Of a DNA stretch of 64,000 bases, positions 17,611 through 27,975 are shown piece after piece (within the stretch, counting starts at the first letter, position 1; the number at the start of each line of letters is the position of its first letter). Origin of the DNA: Polynucleobacter sp. GWA2_45_21 (GTDB taxonomy: Bacteria > Pseudomonadota > Gammaproteobacteria > Burkholderiales > Burkholderiaceae); NCBI RefSeq assembly GCF_001830325.1, contig NZ_MHZG01000011.1:124001-188000 (forward strand), read 5' to 3'. Both the position numbers and the translations under genes were made by a program. The notes below the pieces were generated by a model. It saw nothing but the letters and a program-made list of their open reading frames with translations. It ran no database searches and was not told where the DNA came from.

Positions 17611-20022
17611 TTATTTACGACGCGCTTTAGTGCTGCGAACGGGTGGCTTTGTACCAGCCGGTTTGCCAGTCGGTCTAGAGGACTTTCCAGGCTTGCCAGA
17701 CTTAGCGACCTTACTTGCAGTTCGCCCAGCTTGATTCTTTGATTGATTGGCCCCAAGATTGCCAGCAGACTTAGCGGCATTGACGTTGATGCCGGAGTGC
17801 TTCTGCGGCTCTTTACTACCAGGGCGACCTTTTTTTGGGGCAGCCTTTTTATTGGGTCTGCCAGTGTCGCTAGCCAAAATAATTTGACGGCGATTCGTAG
17901 TTCCGCCTGGTTCCAAGCCAACGGACTTGACGAGACTAAATTCAATCTTACGAGCGTCTAGATCAACGCGGCTCACTAATACATGTACACGATCGCCTAA
18001 ACGATAACGAATACCGGTTCTTTCGCCACGCAACTCTTGTCGGGCTTCGTCATACTGGAAGTAATCGCCACCCAATTCTGTGACATGAATCATGCCCTCA
18101 ACAAAGAGGTTTTCTAACTGTACAAATAAACCAAATGAAGCTACACTAGTAACTGTGCCCGCATACTCCTGGCCCAAATGATCCCGCATGTAATAACACT
18201 TCAGCCATGCGTCTACATCACGAGATGCCTCATCGGCACGACGTTCATTAGAGGAGCAATGCACACCCAGTTGACCCCAAATAGGCAAAGCAGCATTGGC
18301 ACCCTTTGGTAATTTGGGTAAGCGCGTACCTTTAGCGGCAGCTTCCTTGGCGTCGCTATGAGACTTCTTGGCATTCACCGCATTCTCACGACCCTTACCT
18401 TTGCGCGGCAAAGTTAAGTTGAGTGGAACCGTAGGTGGCAATACCGGCGTATAAGGTTTCTTGGCCAGAATCGCTTTAATAACTCGATGGGTCAATAGAT
18501 CGGGATAGCGTCGAATCGGGCTAGTGAAATGAGAATAGGCAGGATAGGCAAGTCCAAAGTGGCCTTCGTTATCCGGCTGATACATTGCCTGTTGCATAGA
18601 GCGCAAAACAACGGACTGAAGCATATTGGCATCAGGACGCTCTTTGATTTCACGCATGAGCTTGGCATAGTCTTTTGGTTTTGGCTTTTCACCACCACCC
18701 AATGACAAGCCTGAGGTACGTAATACTTGGCGCAAGGTAACTAATTTTTCTTCAGAGGGCTCGCCGTGAACACGATACAAGCTGAGATGCTTGTTCTGAT
18801 CAATAAAGTCAGCAGCACACACGTTAGCCGTCAACATGCACTCTTCAATTAAGCGATGCGCATCATTACGCAAGCGTGGCTCAATACGCAGGATCTTGCC
18901 AAGCTCGTTACTGATAATTTGAGTTTCAGTAGTTTCAAATTCGATAGCGCCACGTTTTTGACGTGCGTCTAATAGAATTTTGTATAGGGAATAGAGATTG
19001 GTCAGTAAAGGCCTGAACTCAGCAAAACGTGTTGCCTCAGGACCTTTGCTATTCGAAAGAATCTCCCACACCGTATCGTATGTGAAACGTTGAGCAGAAT
19101 GCATCACCGCTGGATAGAACTGATAAGCCAACACTACCCCGTTGTTATCCACAACGGAGTCACACACCATACAAAGTCGATCAACACCAGGATTCAAAGA
19201 GCAAAGGCCATTAGAGATCTTCTCCGGCAACATGGGTATCACACGTCTTGGGAAATACACTGAGGTTGCGCGCAGGAGACCTTCATCATCCAAAGGCTGG
19301 CCCGGCTTGACGTAATGGGATACGTCAGCAATGGCAACAATCAGGCGCCAAGCCTTACTCTTGCCATACATGACTGGCTCGCAGTACACCGCATCATCAA
19401 AGTCACGAGCATCAGCACCATCGATGGTAACTAAAGGGACATCACGCAGATCAACACGGCCTTCAAGATCAGATTGCTGAACTGTATCGGGCAAGGCGGC
19501 CGCTTCTTTTTTAACAGCCGCTGAAAATTCATGAGGAACCCCATACTTGCGAACAGCGATTTCAATTTCCATGCCAGGATCATCGATCTCGCCCAGCACC
19601 TCAACAACACGACCAACGGCCTGACGATAGCTATCTGGATAGTCGATGATCTCAACGCTGACTACTTGGCCTAATTTAGCATTACCCTGACCTTTTGGCG
19701 GAATCAAAATATCGTGGCCGATACGTTTATCTTCCGGCGCAACAATCAACACACCATTCTCATTTAAGAGGCGTCCGATCACTACTTTATTGGCGTGCAA
19801 AATCATATCGACGATCTGACCCTCTGGTCGACCACGACGATCTGTTCCTAATACTCTGACGTTGACTCTATCGCCGTGCATGACGCGGGACATTTCTCTT
19901 TCAGAAAGAAAAATATCTTCACCACCGTCATCCGGGATGACAAATCCAAATCCATCTCGGTGACCTTGGACTGTACCTAAACGGTCAGCCTCTCGTGGCA
20001 CCAAGTTTTTTGCTTTACGCAT
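17611..20022 (-). CDS. rnr: Ribonuclease R
   Basis: An 803-residue 3'-to-5' exoribonuclease able to degrade structured RNA, involved in rRNA quality control and tmRNA-tagged mRNA decay. Domains in order are cold-shock domains (GTVQGHRDGFGFVIPDD), the RNB catalytic domain with its acidic cluster (DGADARDFDDAVYCE), an S1 domain (YAGTVTSVASFGLFVQL), and a long Lys/Pro/Ala-rich basic tail after about residue 700. An insertion of about 45 low-complexity residues (GRENAVNAKKSHSDAKEAAAK) precedes the S1 domain. It forms an operon with rlmB. Confidence 0.97.
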   Translation of the reverse strand: MRKAKNLVPREADRLGTVQGHRDGFGFVIPDDGGEDIFLSEREMSRVMHGDRVNVRVLGTDRRGRPEGQIVDMILHANKVVIGRLLNENGVLIVAPEDKRIGHDILIPPKGQGNAKLGQVVSVEIIDYPDSYRQAVGRVVEVLGEIDDPGMEIEIAVRKYGVPHEFSAAVKKEAAALPDTVQQSDLEGRVDLRDVPLVTIDGADARDFDDAVYCEPVMYGKSKAWRLIVAIADVSHYVKPGQPLDDEGLLRATSVYFPRRVIPMLPEKISNGLCSLNPGVDRLCMVCDSVVDNNGVVLAYQFYPAVMHSAQRFTYDTVWEILSNSKGPEATRFAEFRPLLTNLYSLYKILLDARQKRGAIEFETTETQIISNELGKILRIEPRLRNDAHRLIEECMLTANVCAADFIDQNKHLSLYRVHGEPSEEKLVTLRQVLRTSGLSLGGGEKPKPKDYAKLMREIKERPDANMLQSVVLRSMQQAMYQPDNEGHFGLAYPAYSHFTSPIRRYPDLLTHRVIKAILAKKPYTPVLPPTVPLNLTLPRKGKGRENAVNAKKSHSDAKEAAAKGTRLPKLPKGANAALPIWGQLGVHCSSNERRADEASRDVDAWLKCYYMRDHLGQEYAGTVTSVASFGLFVQLENLFVEGMIHVTELGGDYFQYDEARQELRGERTGIRYRLGDRVHVLVSRVDLDARKIEFSLVKSVGLEPGGTTNRRQIILASDTGRPNKKAAPKKGRPGSKEPQKHSGINVNAAKSAGNLGANQSKNQAGRTASKVAKSGKPGKSSRPTGKPAGTKPPVRSTKARRK

Positions 20023-20151
20023 TTAATTCCTTCGGCAATCCATGCCTTATATATCAATGATTATTCTTGCTTAGGCTACTGTATCAAACCACTAAGTCTG
20101 AAGGGAAAAAGCCAAAAGGGGTTAGAAAGTGGGCCAAAAGGCGCATACCTT

Positions 20152-20157
20152 TATAAT
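20152..20157 (+). promoter_or_regulatory. -10 box of the tRNA-Leu promoter
   Basis: TATAAT lies 8 bases before the first tRNA base, the expected place for a stable-RNA promoter. No convincing -35 hexamer is seen at 16-18 bases upstream. Confidence 0.6.
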
Positions 20158-20165
20158 AACGGCAT

Positions 20166-20252
20166 GCCCAGGTGGCGAAATTGGTAGACGCACCAGCTTC
20201 AGGTGCTGGCGATCGTAAGGTTGTGGGGGTTCGAGTCCCTTCCTGGGCACCA
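20166..20252 (+). tRNA. tRNA-Leu (anticodon CAG)
   Basis: The 87-base gene has a GCCCAGG/CCTGGGC acceptor stem, a D-loop with TTGGTAGA, an anticodon stem CCAGC/GCTGG with anticodon CAG at 20200-20202, a long variable arm typical of tRNA-Leu, the GGTTCGAGTCC T-arm, and an encoded CCA end. It reads CUG codons. It stands alone between rnr and a hypothetical gene. Confidence 0.97.
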
Positions 20253-20306
20253 AATACACCTACAAAGACCTATATGGGGACTAAACAGCCTCTTTTCAAT
20301 AGGCGA

Positions 20307-20810
20307 TCAAATGCCCATGGTTCGATGCAGAATCTTGGGTTTCATTTCCTCCCAAAGACTTTCAAACTCCTCCGCCCTATCCTCTGATAACTTGATTGGA
20401 TTAAAGAGGTCGCTAAAAAAGATCGTCTTTTTGGGTGCCAGGGTCTTTTCAAATTCACTAAGTCCAACCGGCTTATCGTCAATGTCGCGCGTTAATTGGG
20501 CGGAGCAGACTATAGCCTCATCGTCATCTTGGTCGATTACCGCAAACTCGATCAACTGCTGAGATTGATCCAGAATCACTAGAGTTCCTCGCGCGTAACA
20601 AACCGCCTCATGCTCTTGCACGATATAAGCCAAGAACTGATCTTCCTCGGCCTTCTCCATGCGTAGATCATCAATAAAAAAGAGATATTGATCGCCCGAA
20701 CCATTCACTAAAGTAAAAACCTTAGGGATGACACCATGAGCTAGAGCAAGATTTCGATAATAGGAAGAAATTTCAACAGCGAGGTTTTCGGCAAAAAGAT
20801 GCATGGGCAA
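20307..20810 (-). CDS. Hypothetical protein, 167 residues
   Basis: I do not recognise this protein. It is acidic, with no signal peptide or membrane segment. The N-terminal half (MPMHLFAENLAVEISSYYRN) looks helical; the middle has alternating strands (YLFFIDDLRME, AVCYARGTLVILDQ); and the C-terminus is Glu-rich and helical (EDRAEEFESLWEEMKP). It is transcribed towards the tRNA-Leu gene, 54 bases away. The open frame over 500 bases and the base composition like its neighbours make it likely to be real. Confidence 0.65.
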   Translation of the reverse strand: MPMHLFAENLAVEISSYYRNLALAHGVIPKVFTLVNGSGDQYLFFIDDLRMEKAEEDQFLAYIVQEHEAVCYARGTLVILDQSQQLIEFAVIDQDDDEAIVCSAQLTRDIDDKPVGLSEFEKTLAPKKTIFFSDLFNPIKLSEDRAEEFESLWEEMKPKILHRTMGI

Positions 20811-20855
20811 TAAAAAATTGAGATGAGTTATTCAGTAAAGATGATGAGTGGCTAA

Positions 20856-21542
20856 TTAATTACCAAGCGCACTTCCTAAGAAGGTCATCGTGCGCTCCCA
20901 TGCCAAATCCGCAGCAGCAGAGTTGTATTGCAAAGGTGGCAGATGTCTGGAGTCTGACTTAGGATTAGCAAAGGCATGCTTAGCGTCATAACGCTGGAAA
21001 TCATATTTAGCTCCAGCAGCTTTGAGCTTTTCTTCAAGTTGATCAACGCCGGCAATCGAGAAAAATTCATCGTGAAGCGCCCAGTGCCCTAGCATGGGGT
21101 TTTTGATGGCTGACGCATCAACATACTCGAGTGGCGGATAGCCATACCAAACTACGGTGCCATCACATTCTGGAACGAGCCCAGCAGACAATACTGTGAG
21201 AGCTCCGCCCATACAAAAACCTGTAACAGCTACTTTGGCGCTACCAGTTGCCTTGAGATATTGAACGGCACCGCGGACGTCTTGACTAGCCGCATCACCA
21301 AAATTCAAATCATTCATGAGGTGCTCTGCCTCATTTGCCTCTAAAGCCAACTTGCCTCGATAAAGATCTGGCACCAAGGCACGGTAACCTGCTTTCGCCA
21401 AACGATTGGCGACATTTTTAATTTCATCATCCAAGCCCCACCACTCCTGAATCACCACTATGCCAGGAGCATTTTTTGGATTGTCGGGCTCAACTAAATA
21501 GCCTCCCACTGAAGCGCCGTCAGGTCTTTGAAATGTAATCAT
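20856..21542 (-). CDS. Dienelactone hydrolase family protein
   Basis: A 228-residue alpha/beta hydrolase with nucleophile elbow GFCMGG (Cys as in dienelactone hydrolase), the oxyanion region QEWWGLDDEIKNVANRLAKAGY, and a C-terminal YDAKHAF supplying the His. Family members open lactone rings, classically in chlorocatechol degradation, but many act on other esters. There are no aromatic degradation genes nearby, so the substrate is unknown. I chose ATG at 21542 because GGAG lies 6 bases upstream; a TTG at 21554 is in frame. Confidence 0.88.
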   Translation of the reverse strand: MITFQRPDGASVGGYLVEPDNPKNAPGIVVIQEWWGLDDEIKNVANRLAKAGYRALVPDLYRGKLALEANEAEHLMNDLNFGDAASQDVRGAVQYLKATGSAKVAVTGFCMGGALTVLSAGLVPECDGTVVWYGYPPLEYVDASAIKNPMLGHWALHDEFFSIAGVDQLEEKLKAAGAKYDFQRYDAKHAFANPKSDSRHLPPLQYNSAAADLAWERTMTFLGSALGN

Positions 21543-21579
21543 GACTATCTCCAATCTCTCTTTTAAAAATGAATTAGGC

Positions 21580-22794
21580 TTATTTCGCCTGCTTATCAGT
21601 ATGAATATATCCCACTAAGCAAAAGGTAAGCAAGCCGCACAGAGCTGCTCCATAGCCAACAAGGTTGTAATGCTCCATCTTCCCATCAACCCCAATAGTG
21701 ACGACCATACCCGCAATAACCGAGGCTAGCCCAGATGCCAGCATCTGTACCGAACCCACGAGACTCATGAAGGTACCGCGGACTTTGGCTTCGACCACTT
21801 GACTCACAATGGCCATCGCCGGAATCATGCGTCCAGAAACGAGAACAAAAAAGGCGGTGGAGTTAATCAACACTACCCAAAGTGGTACCGGCATGAGGTT
21901 AGTTGTTACCACCAAAGGAATTAAGCTAATCACAGCAAGCACTCTGAATACCTTGACCTTACCGTAACGGTCAGCCATATGACCAATTACCCGAGAACTC
22001 ATCAGTGTCGCAATACCGCCGCAAAGGTATATCAATGAAATGTAGGAGTTATCAATACCAACGTTCGAAGTTAAATAGAGTGCAATATAAGGAATAACAG
22101 AAAATCCAGTCAACATAATCAGAGCCATAAAGACAAATGCACGCAAGTGTTGATGAGCAAAGAAGATATTCCAGATTTGACTCAGGCGACTTCCCTCATG
22201 GGTCTGACCAAGATGTCCAGTGATCTTAGGAATATTGAGATAGCCCACGTACAAAATCAGGCCTGATATCAAAGCAATAAAGATAAATGGTGCACGCCAA
22301 CCTAAGTATGGGATGTTGTTGGCTAGAAATAAACTTAGGGGAACTCCAGCTACTGTGGAAATTGAGAATGCTGACATCACAGTACCCAATGCCCTTCCTC
22401 TCCGCTCAAATGGAATTGAATCGGCGACGATTGTTTGAACCAATGAGCCTAGGATGCCACCAAAAGCCCCTGCAAATGCTCGAGCAATAAAGAGTGAATG
22501 GTAATCGGGAGCTAAGCCGCAAACCAAGGTAGCAATAATGAAGCAGGCATACAAACTCAGAAGTAGAACTCGTCTTTCAAAACGATCTACAAAGTAGGTA
22601 GCAAAAATGCCGGCAATGGCTGCTGCAAAAGTATATGAAGAGAGCAGTAGGCCGAACTCATGTGTATTGATATTGAGTTCTCGAATGAATTCAGGACCCA
22701 AAGGCATCATGATCATGAAGTCCAGGATATGTGTGAACTGAATTCCGGCCAGAGAGAATAAGAAAAATTGCTCTTTCTTTTTTCCGCCTGGCAT
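21580..22794 (-). CDS. Major facilitator superfamily transporter
   Basis: About 404 residues with twelve predicted membrane segments, and the MFS loop 2-3 signature as ATYFVDRFERR followed by the RGRALGT motif. It resembles the drug:proton antiporter 1 type of bacterial sugar or drug exporters; the substrate is unknown. It precedes the dienelactone hydrolase gene by 37 bases and may be co-transcribed with it. The start is uncertain: ATG at 22794 is preferred, and a TTG at 22866 is in frame. Confidence 0.85.
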   Translation of the reverse strand: MPGGKKKEQFFLFSLAGIQFTHILDFMIMMPLGPEFIRELNINTHEFGLLLSSYTFAAAIAGIFATYFVDRFERRVLLLSLYACFIIATLVCGLAPDYHSLFIARAFAGAFGGILGSLVQTIVADSIPFERRGRALGTVMSAFSISTVAGVPLSLFLANNIPYLGWRAPFIFIALISGLILYVGYLNIPKITGHLGQTHEGSRLSQIWNIFFAHQHLRAFVFMALIMLTGFSVIPYIALYLTSNVGIDNSYISLIYLCGGIATLMSSRVIGHMADRYGKVKVFRVLAVISLIPLVVTTNLMPVPLWVVLINSTAFFVLVSGRMIPAMAIVSQVVEAKVRGTFMSLVGSVQMLASGLASVIAGMVVTIGVDGKMEHYNLVGYGAALCGLLTFCLVGYIHTDKQAK

Positions 22795-22893
22795 ACGATG
22801 CTCGACCAAAGGGGTTTCTTTACATGAAATTAGAGATGTGCCATTATCAACCCACCAAGAAATCAATGCCTGAGCCCACTTAATATAAGCCCC

Positions 22894-23388
22894 ATGAACA
22901 ACACTATCACCGCCCTAATAGATTTTCCTTTTGCACTACTAGCTCGGGATACTGTCTGGGGAATCGCTTGTCTGATTGTCATACTGATATTCCATGGCAG
23001 CGCCATTAACCATGTCTATATGCGCTTTGAGCGGCTCACTCGCCAAAATCTAGCTGTACATCAATACAACCGGGTTTTCTTTCATTTCTATGCAACCTTC
23101 GTATTTCTTGCCTTAATTCACTTGTTAGAAATTCTCTTTTGGGCGGTCTTCATTCTTTTCCTTGGAATCATGGCAACCCCCCTTGCCGCAATCCTCCTGG
23201 CAGGCAGCTGCTATACAACTGTGGGTTTTGAGTCTGATACCTTGATTAATGGCTGGAAAACCTTTGCCTTCTTCATTTCGCTCAGCGGCCTATTTTCATT
23301 GGCGTGGACTACTTCAATCATGATTGGCATGACTACCGCCTATAAAAATGCCTGGGACCAAAAGTACCGTCATACCAGCTCGTACTAA
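22894..23388 (+). CDS. Two-transmembrane ion channel family protein
   Basis: The 164-residue protein has about four hydrophobic segments. Around residues 106-112 it reads CYTTVGF, a variant of the potassium channel selectivity filter TVGYG, placed between two membrane helices as in the pore loop of 2-TM (Ion_trans_2) channels. Missing are a cytoplasmic RCK domain and a voltage sensor. Permeation of K+ is inference, since the filter is degenerate. It is divergent from the MFS gene. Confidence 0.65.
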   Translation: MNNTITALIDFPFALLARDTVWGIACLIVILIFHGSAINHVYMRFERLTRQNLAVHQYNRVFFHFYATFVFLALIHLLEILFWAVFILFLGIMATPLAAILLAGSCYTTVGFESDTLINGWKTFAFFISLSGLFSLAWTTSIMIGMTTAYKNAWDQKYRHTSSY

Positions 23389-23435
23389 ATATTTTGAATT
23401 AATTGCTGCAATGCAGGAAGATCGGGTGTATCATT

Positions 23436-23447
23436 AGGGTTAACCCT
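23436..23447. promoter_or_regulatory. Perfect palindrome before the small 51-residue ORF
   Basis: AGGGTTAACCCT is a perfect 12-base inverted repeat lying immediately before the AAGGAG ribosome site. It could be an operator or an mRNA stem that ends at the ribosome site; neither is proven. Confidence 0.35.
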
Positions 23448-23460
23448 TAAGGAGCTCACC

Positions 23461-23616
23461 ATGGCGCATGCAAAATCAGTACAGTTTCATCAAGCACCCA
23501 CCTTTAGTTTGAAGCCTTTAGTGGCAGTTAAGAACTTCTTTGCCATATTGGCAGCCGCATTTGTCGAAGCTAAAGCAATGGAATACAAAACACGTAAAAC
23601 TAGCGGAAATTGGTAA
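23461..23616 (+). CDS. Small hypothetical protein, 51 residues
   Basis: ATG at 23461 follows AAGGAG by 6 bases, a near-ideal ribosome site. The product begins MAHAKSVQFHQAPTFSLKPL, contains a hydrophobic segment (FFAILAAAFVEA) and ends KTRKTSGNW. It is basic and could associate with the membrane. Two hairpin-plus-T-run terminators follow within 80 bases, so it looks like a complete single-gene transcription unit. I do not recognise the family. Confidence 0.6.
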   Translation: MAHAKSVQFHQAPTFSLKPLVAVKNFFAILAAAFVEAKAMEYKTRKTSGNW

Positions 23617-23641
23617 TTTATTACTGATTTAGCCTGTTTTT

Positions 23642-23662
23642 TGACCATTTTTGGTCATTTTT
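23642..23662 (+). terminator. First terminator after the small ORF
   Basis: TGACCA-TTTT-TGGTCA is a perfect 6-pair hairpin with a 4-base loop followed by TTTTT. It begins 26 bases after the small ORF stop. Confidence 0.65.
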
Positions 23663-23671
23663 GAGAAATAC

Positions 23672-23696
23672 GCCTCTGAATTTTCAGGGGCTTTTT
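23672..23696 (+). terminator. Second, tandem terminator
   Basis: GCCTCTGA pairs with TCAGGGGC (eight pairs, one wobble, loop ATTT), followed by TTTTT. The A-poor left flank makes it stronger on the plus strand. Confidence 0.75.
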
Positions 23697-23714
23697 CTTT
23701 TCCAGCCCAAGTGA

Positions 23715-24218
23715 TTAGCGTTTAATGTAATAACCATAAACACAGCGCGAACCACCTCGCGAGGGGTTGTGCGTATCTTGAATTATTCCATCAACTACAG
23801 CGCTTAAGTGCTTGGAAACCTTCACAATTAATCTACCTTCAGGCAGCTCGCTAGCCAATAAATGAACCTGGCAGCCAGCCCCAATCTTCATCGTCGGAAC
23901 CCAATCAAAGCCATGACCCAGAATATAGTCATGAAAGACATTGCGATGATTGCCGTTGCGTGGTGAAGAACCCTTCTCGGCAAGCCTTCTAGCCAACTTA
24001 TCATTTCGGAGTTCCGCATAGGCTGCATTGGCAATACGAAGATCTTCATAGACCTGCATATATGGCAATTCTGCTGCAATCGCGATGGCGCGCACAACGC
24101 AGTCTCCAGCTCCACCCTTAAAGCCTGCCGCTTCCCTGCCCCCATCATTAAATTCAAAGCCCAGTGCTTGCCCACGAGTAGTGGCCAGTTTGGCAAAGGG
24201 ATTTAAAAAACTAAACAT
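23715..24218 (-). CDS. Putative cysteine peptidase-like protein
   Basis: A 167-residue protein with no signal peptide. GDCVVRAIAIA (Cys40 at the start of a helix), KHLSAVVDG (His137) and IQDTHNP (Asp148) have the order and spacing of a papain-like Cys-His-Asp triad; similar GDCVxRA...HxxAvvdG proteins occur in phages and bacteria. The rest is charged and helical. The function is unknown; a small peptidase or amidase fold is my inference. The stop lies close to the tandem terminators of the convergent small ORF. Confidence 0.7.
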   Translation of the reverse strand: MFSFLNPFAKLATTRGQALGFEFNDGGREAAGFKGGAGDCVVRAIAIAAELPYMQVYEDLRIANAAYAELRNDKLARRLAEKGSSPRNGNHRNVFHDYILGHGFDWVPTMKIGAGCQVHLLASELPEGRLIVKVSKHLSAVVDGIIQDTHNPSRGGSRCVYGYYIKR

Positions 24219-24311
24219 GGGATGGCTGAGGCCTTAAATAAGCATTGAGTAAAAGAAAAATGGACTTGCCTTGCGACAAATCCATTTCTATTTGAGGCAA
24301 AAAATGAAGAT

Positions 24312-26525
24312 TTAAGCGTGAGCCTTCTTCACTTCTAAGCGCCATGCATGAAGCAAAGGCTCCGTGTAGCCGTTGGGCTGCTCTAGACCTTTGAAAATGA
24401 GATCGCTTGCTGCTTTATAGGCATAAGAGTCTTTGTAATTTGGCATCATCGGCTGATACAAAGGATCACCAGCATTTTGGCCGTCAACTACTTTAGCCAT
24501 ACGCTGCAAAGTCTCATTTACTTGAGCTTCAGTGACAATGCCATGCAATAACCAGTTGGCGATATGCTGACTAGAAATACGCAATGTTGCACGATCTTCC
24601 ATCAAGCCAACGTTGTGAATATCCGGCACTTTAGAACAACCAACACCTTGGTCAATCCAACGCACCACATAACCTAAGATACCTTGGCAATTGTTATCCA
24701 ATTCTTGCTGAATCTCTTCTTTAGACCAGTTGGCTTTTTCTACTACCGGAATCGTCAATAAATCATTGATCAATGCCTCAGCTTCGGCAGCTGTATCTAA
24801 CTGCTCCATCTCTTTTTGCAATTGCGCTACGTTGACCTGATGGTAGTGCAAGGCATGCAATGTTGCTGCGGTAGGTGAAGGTACCCAAGCAGTGTTTGCA
24901 CCCGCCTTTGGATGAACAATCTTTTGCTCAACCATCGCCTTCATCAGGTCTGGCATTGCCCACATACCTTTACCAATTTGAGCGCGACCACGCAAGCCGC
25001 AATCTAAACCAGCCAGAACGTTACGACGCTCATAAGCAGACAACCACTTACTGGTCTTCATATCACCCTTACGCATCATTGGGCCTGCATGCATTGCTGT
25101 ATGCATTTCGTCACCGGTGCGGTCTAAGAAGCCAGTATTAATAAAGGCTACGCGGGCACCAGCAGCTGCAATTGCCGCCTTGATATTGGCGCTCATACGA
25201 CGCTCTTCATCCATGATGCCAAGCTTCACAGTGTCTGCAGGTAAGCCAAGTAACTTCTCAACACGGCCAAAGAGTTCGCCAGCAAAGGCAACTTCTTCAG
25301 GGCTGTGCATTTTTGGCTTAACAATATAAACAGAGCCTTTACGGGTATTGCCGATTGCTTGAGTTGCTGGGCGATTGATGTCGTACAAGGCAATTAGTAC
25401 AGTAACTACTGCATCCAAGATGCCTTCATAAATCTCTTTACCATCGCCAGTAATGATCGCTGGATTAGTCATCAAGTGACCAACGTTACGAAGGAATAAT
25501 AAAGAACGGCCATGCAAGGTGACTACGCCATCTTTTGCATCAACTGCACCAATGCCAGCCTTGTATTTGCGATCTGGATTGAGGGTGCGAGTAAAAGTTT
25601 TTCCACCTTTGTTCACTTCTTCAACCAAGGTGCCCTTGAGAATGCCTAACCAGTTTTCATAGGCAACAACTTTGTCGTCACCATCAACGGCAGCAATCGA
25701 ATCTTCCAAGTCCAAAATAGTAGAAAGAGCGGCTTCGAGCACAACATCGTTGACGCCAGCAGCATCGCTTGCACCAATCGTTTTAGTCTTATCGATTTCG
25801 ATATCAATGTGCACACCGTTATTGCGCAGGAGCACTGATGAAGGGGCAGCAGCATCGACTCGATAGCCAACAAATTGCTTTTCATCAGCAAGACCTGTTT
25901 TGCTGCCATCTTTAAGGCTAACAACTAACTTATTGCCATCAACAGTGTATGCAGTAGCGTCTGCATGGGATCCCTTGGCTAGCGGTGCAGCTTGATCTAA
26001 GAATTGACGAGCAAAAGCAACGACCTTAGCCCCACGAATTGGGTTGTAAGCACCTGCTTTAGTAGCGCCATCTTCTTCAGAGATAACGTCAGTACCGTAG
26101 AGCGCATCATACAAAGAGCCCCAACGCGCATTTGCGGCATTTAGTGCGTAACGTGCATTGAGGACTGGAACCACCAATTGTGGGCCAGCCTGGAGAGCTA
26201 GCTCATCATCAACATTCTTGGTAGTGCCTAAAACTTTTCCTGGCACTTCATCTAGATAGCCAATTTCCTTAAGATGCTTGCGATAAGCGGGCATATCTTT
26301 AATTGGACCAGGATTAGCCTGATGCCATTTATCTAAATCCACCTGTATGCGATCACGTTTTGCCAGTAATGCGTCATTTTTTGGAGTGAGGTCTTTAACG
26401 ATCTCGTCAAAGCCCTTCCAAAAATCAGCACTCTTAATACCAGTACCAGGCAAAACTTGATCTTCAATAAAGCGATATAAGGGTGTAGCCACTTGTAGGC
26501 TATTGCATTGTGTACGTGCAGTCAT
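24312..26525 (-). CDS. glcB: Malate synthase G
   Basis: Condenses glyoxylate and acetyl-CoA to malate in the glyoxylate/glycolate pathway. At 737 residues it is the long monomeric G form. Visible segments include [21 protein letters not shown], the catalytic-region [17 protein letters not shown] and [10 protein letters not shown] near the end. A CGGAG ribosome site precedes the ATG at 26525. Neither isocitrate lyase nor the glycolate oxidase genes are adjacent, so it appears to be a single-gene unit. Confidence 0.97.
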   Translation of the reverse strand: MTARTQCNSLQVATPLYRFIEDQVLPGTGIKSADFWKGFDEIVKDLTPKNDALLAKRDRIQVDLDKWHQANPGPIKDMPAYRKHLKEIGYLDEVPGKVLGTTKNVDDELALQAGPQLVVPVLNARYALNAANARWGSLYDALYGTDVISEEDGATKAGAYNPIRGAKVVAFARQFLDQAAPLAKGSHADATAYTVDGNKLVVSLKDGSKTGLADEKQFVGYRVDAAAPSSVLLRNNGVHIDIEIDKTKTIGASDAAGVNDVVLEAALSTILDLEDSIAAVDGDDKVVAYENWLGILKGTLVEEVNKGGKTFTRTLNPDRKYKAGIGAVDAKDGVVTLHGRSLLFLRNVGHLMTNPAIITGDGKEIYEGILDAVVTVLIALYDINRPATQAIGNTRKGSVYIVKPKMHSPEEVAFAGELFGRVEKLLGLPADTVKLGIMDEERRMSANIKAAIAAAGARVAFINTGFLDRTGDEMHTAMHAGPMMRKGDMKTSKWLSAYERRNVLAGLDCGLRGRAQIGKGMWAMPDLMKAMVEQKIVHPKAGANTAWVPSPTAATLHALHYHQVNVAQLQKEMEQLDTAAEAEALINDLLTIPVVEKANWSKEEIQQELDNNCQGILGYVVRWIDQGVGCSKVPDIHNVGLMEDRATLRISSQHIANWLLHGIVTEAQVNETLQRMAKVVDGQNAGDPLYQPMMPNYKDSYAYKAASDLIFKGLEQPNGYTEPLLHAWRLEVKKAHA

Positions 26526-26585
26526 CTATAAACTCCGGAGCAAATAGGTAAGTTAAATATATAAAAGTTAATTGCTAATAGCTTA

Positions 26586-27953
<1,368 letters not shown>

Positions 27954-27975
27954 TTAGTACGTTATTAATGAAGCT

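Noticed and set aside
20166-20306. tRNA-Leu as an integration (att) site
   Set aside because: No repeat of the tRNA 3' end and no integrase are seen nearby.
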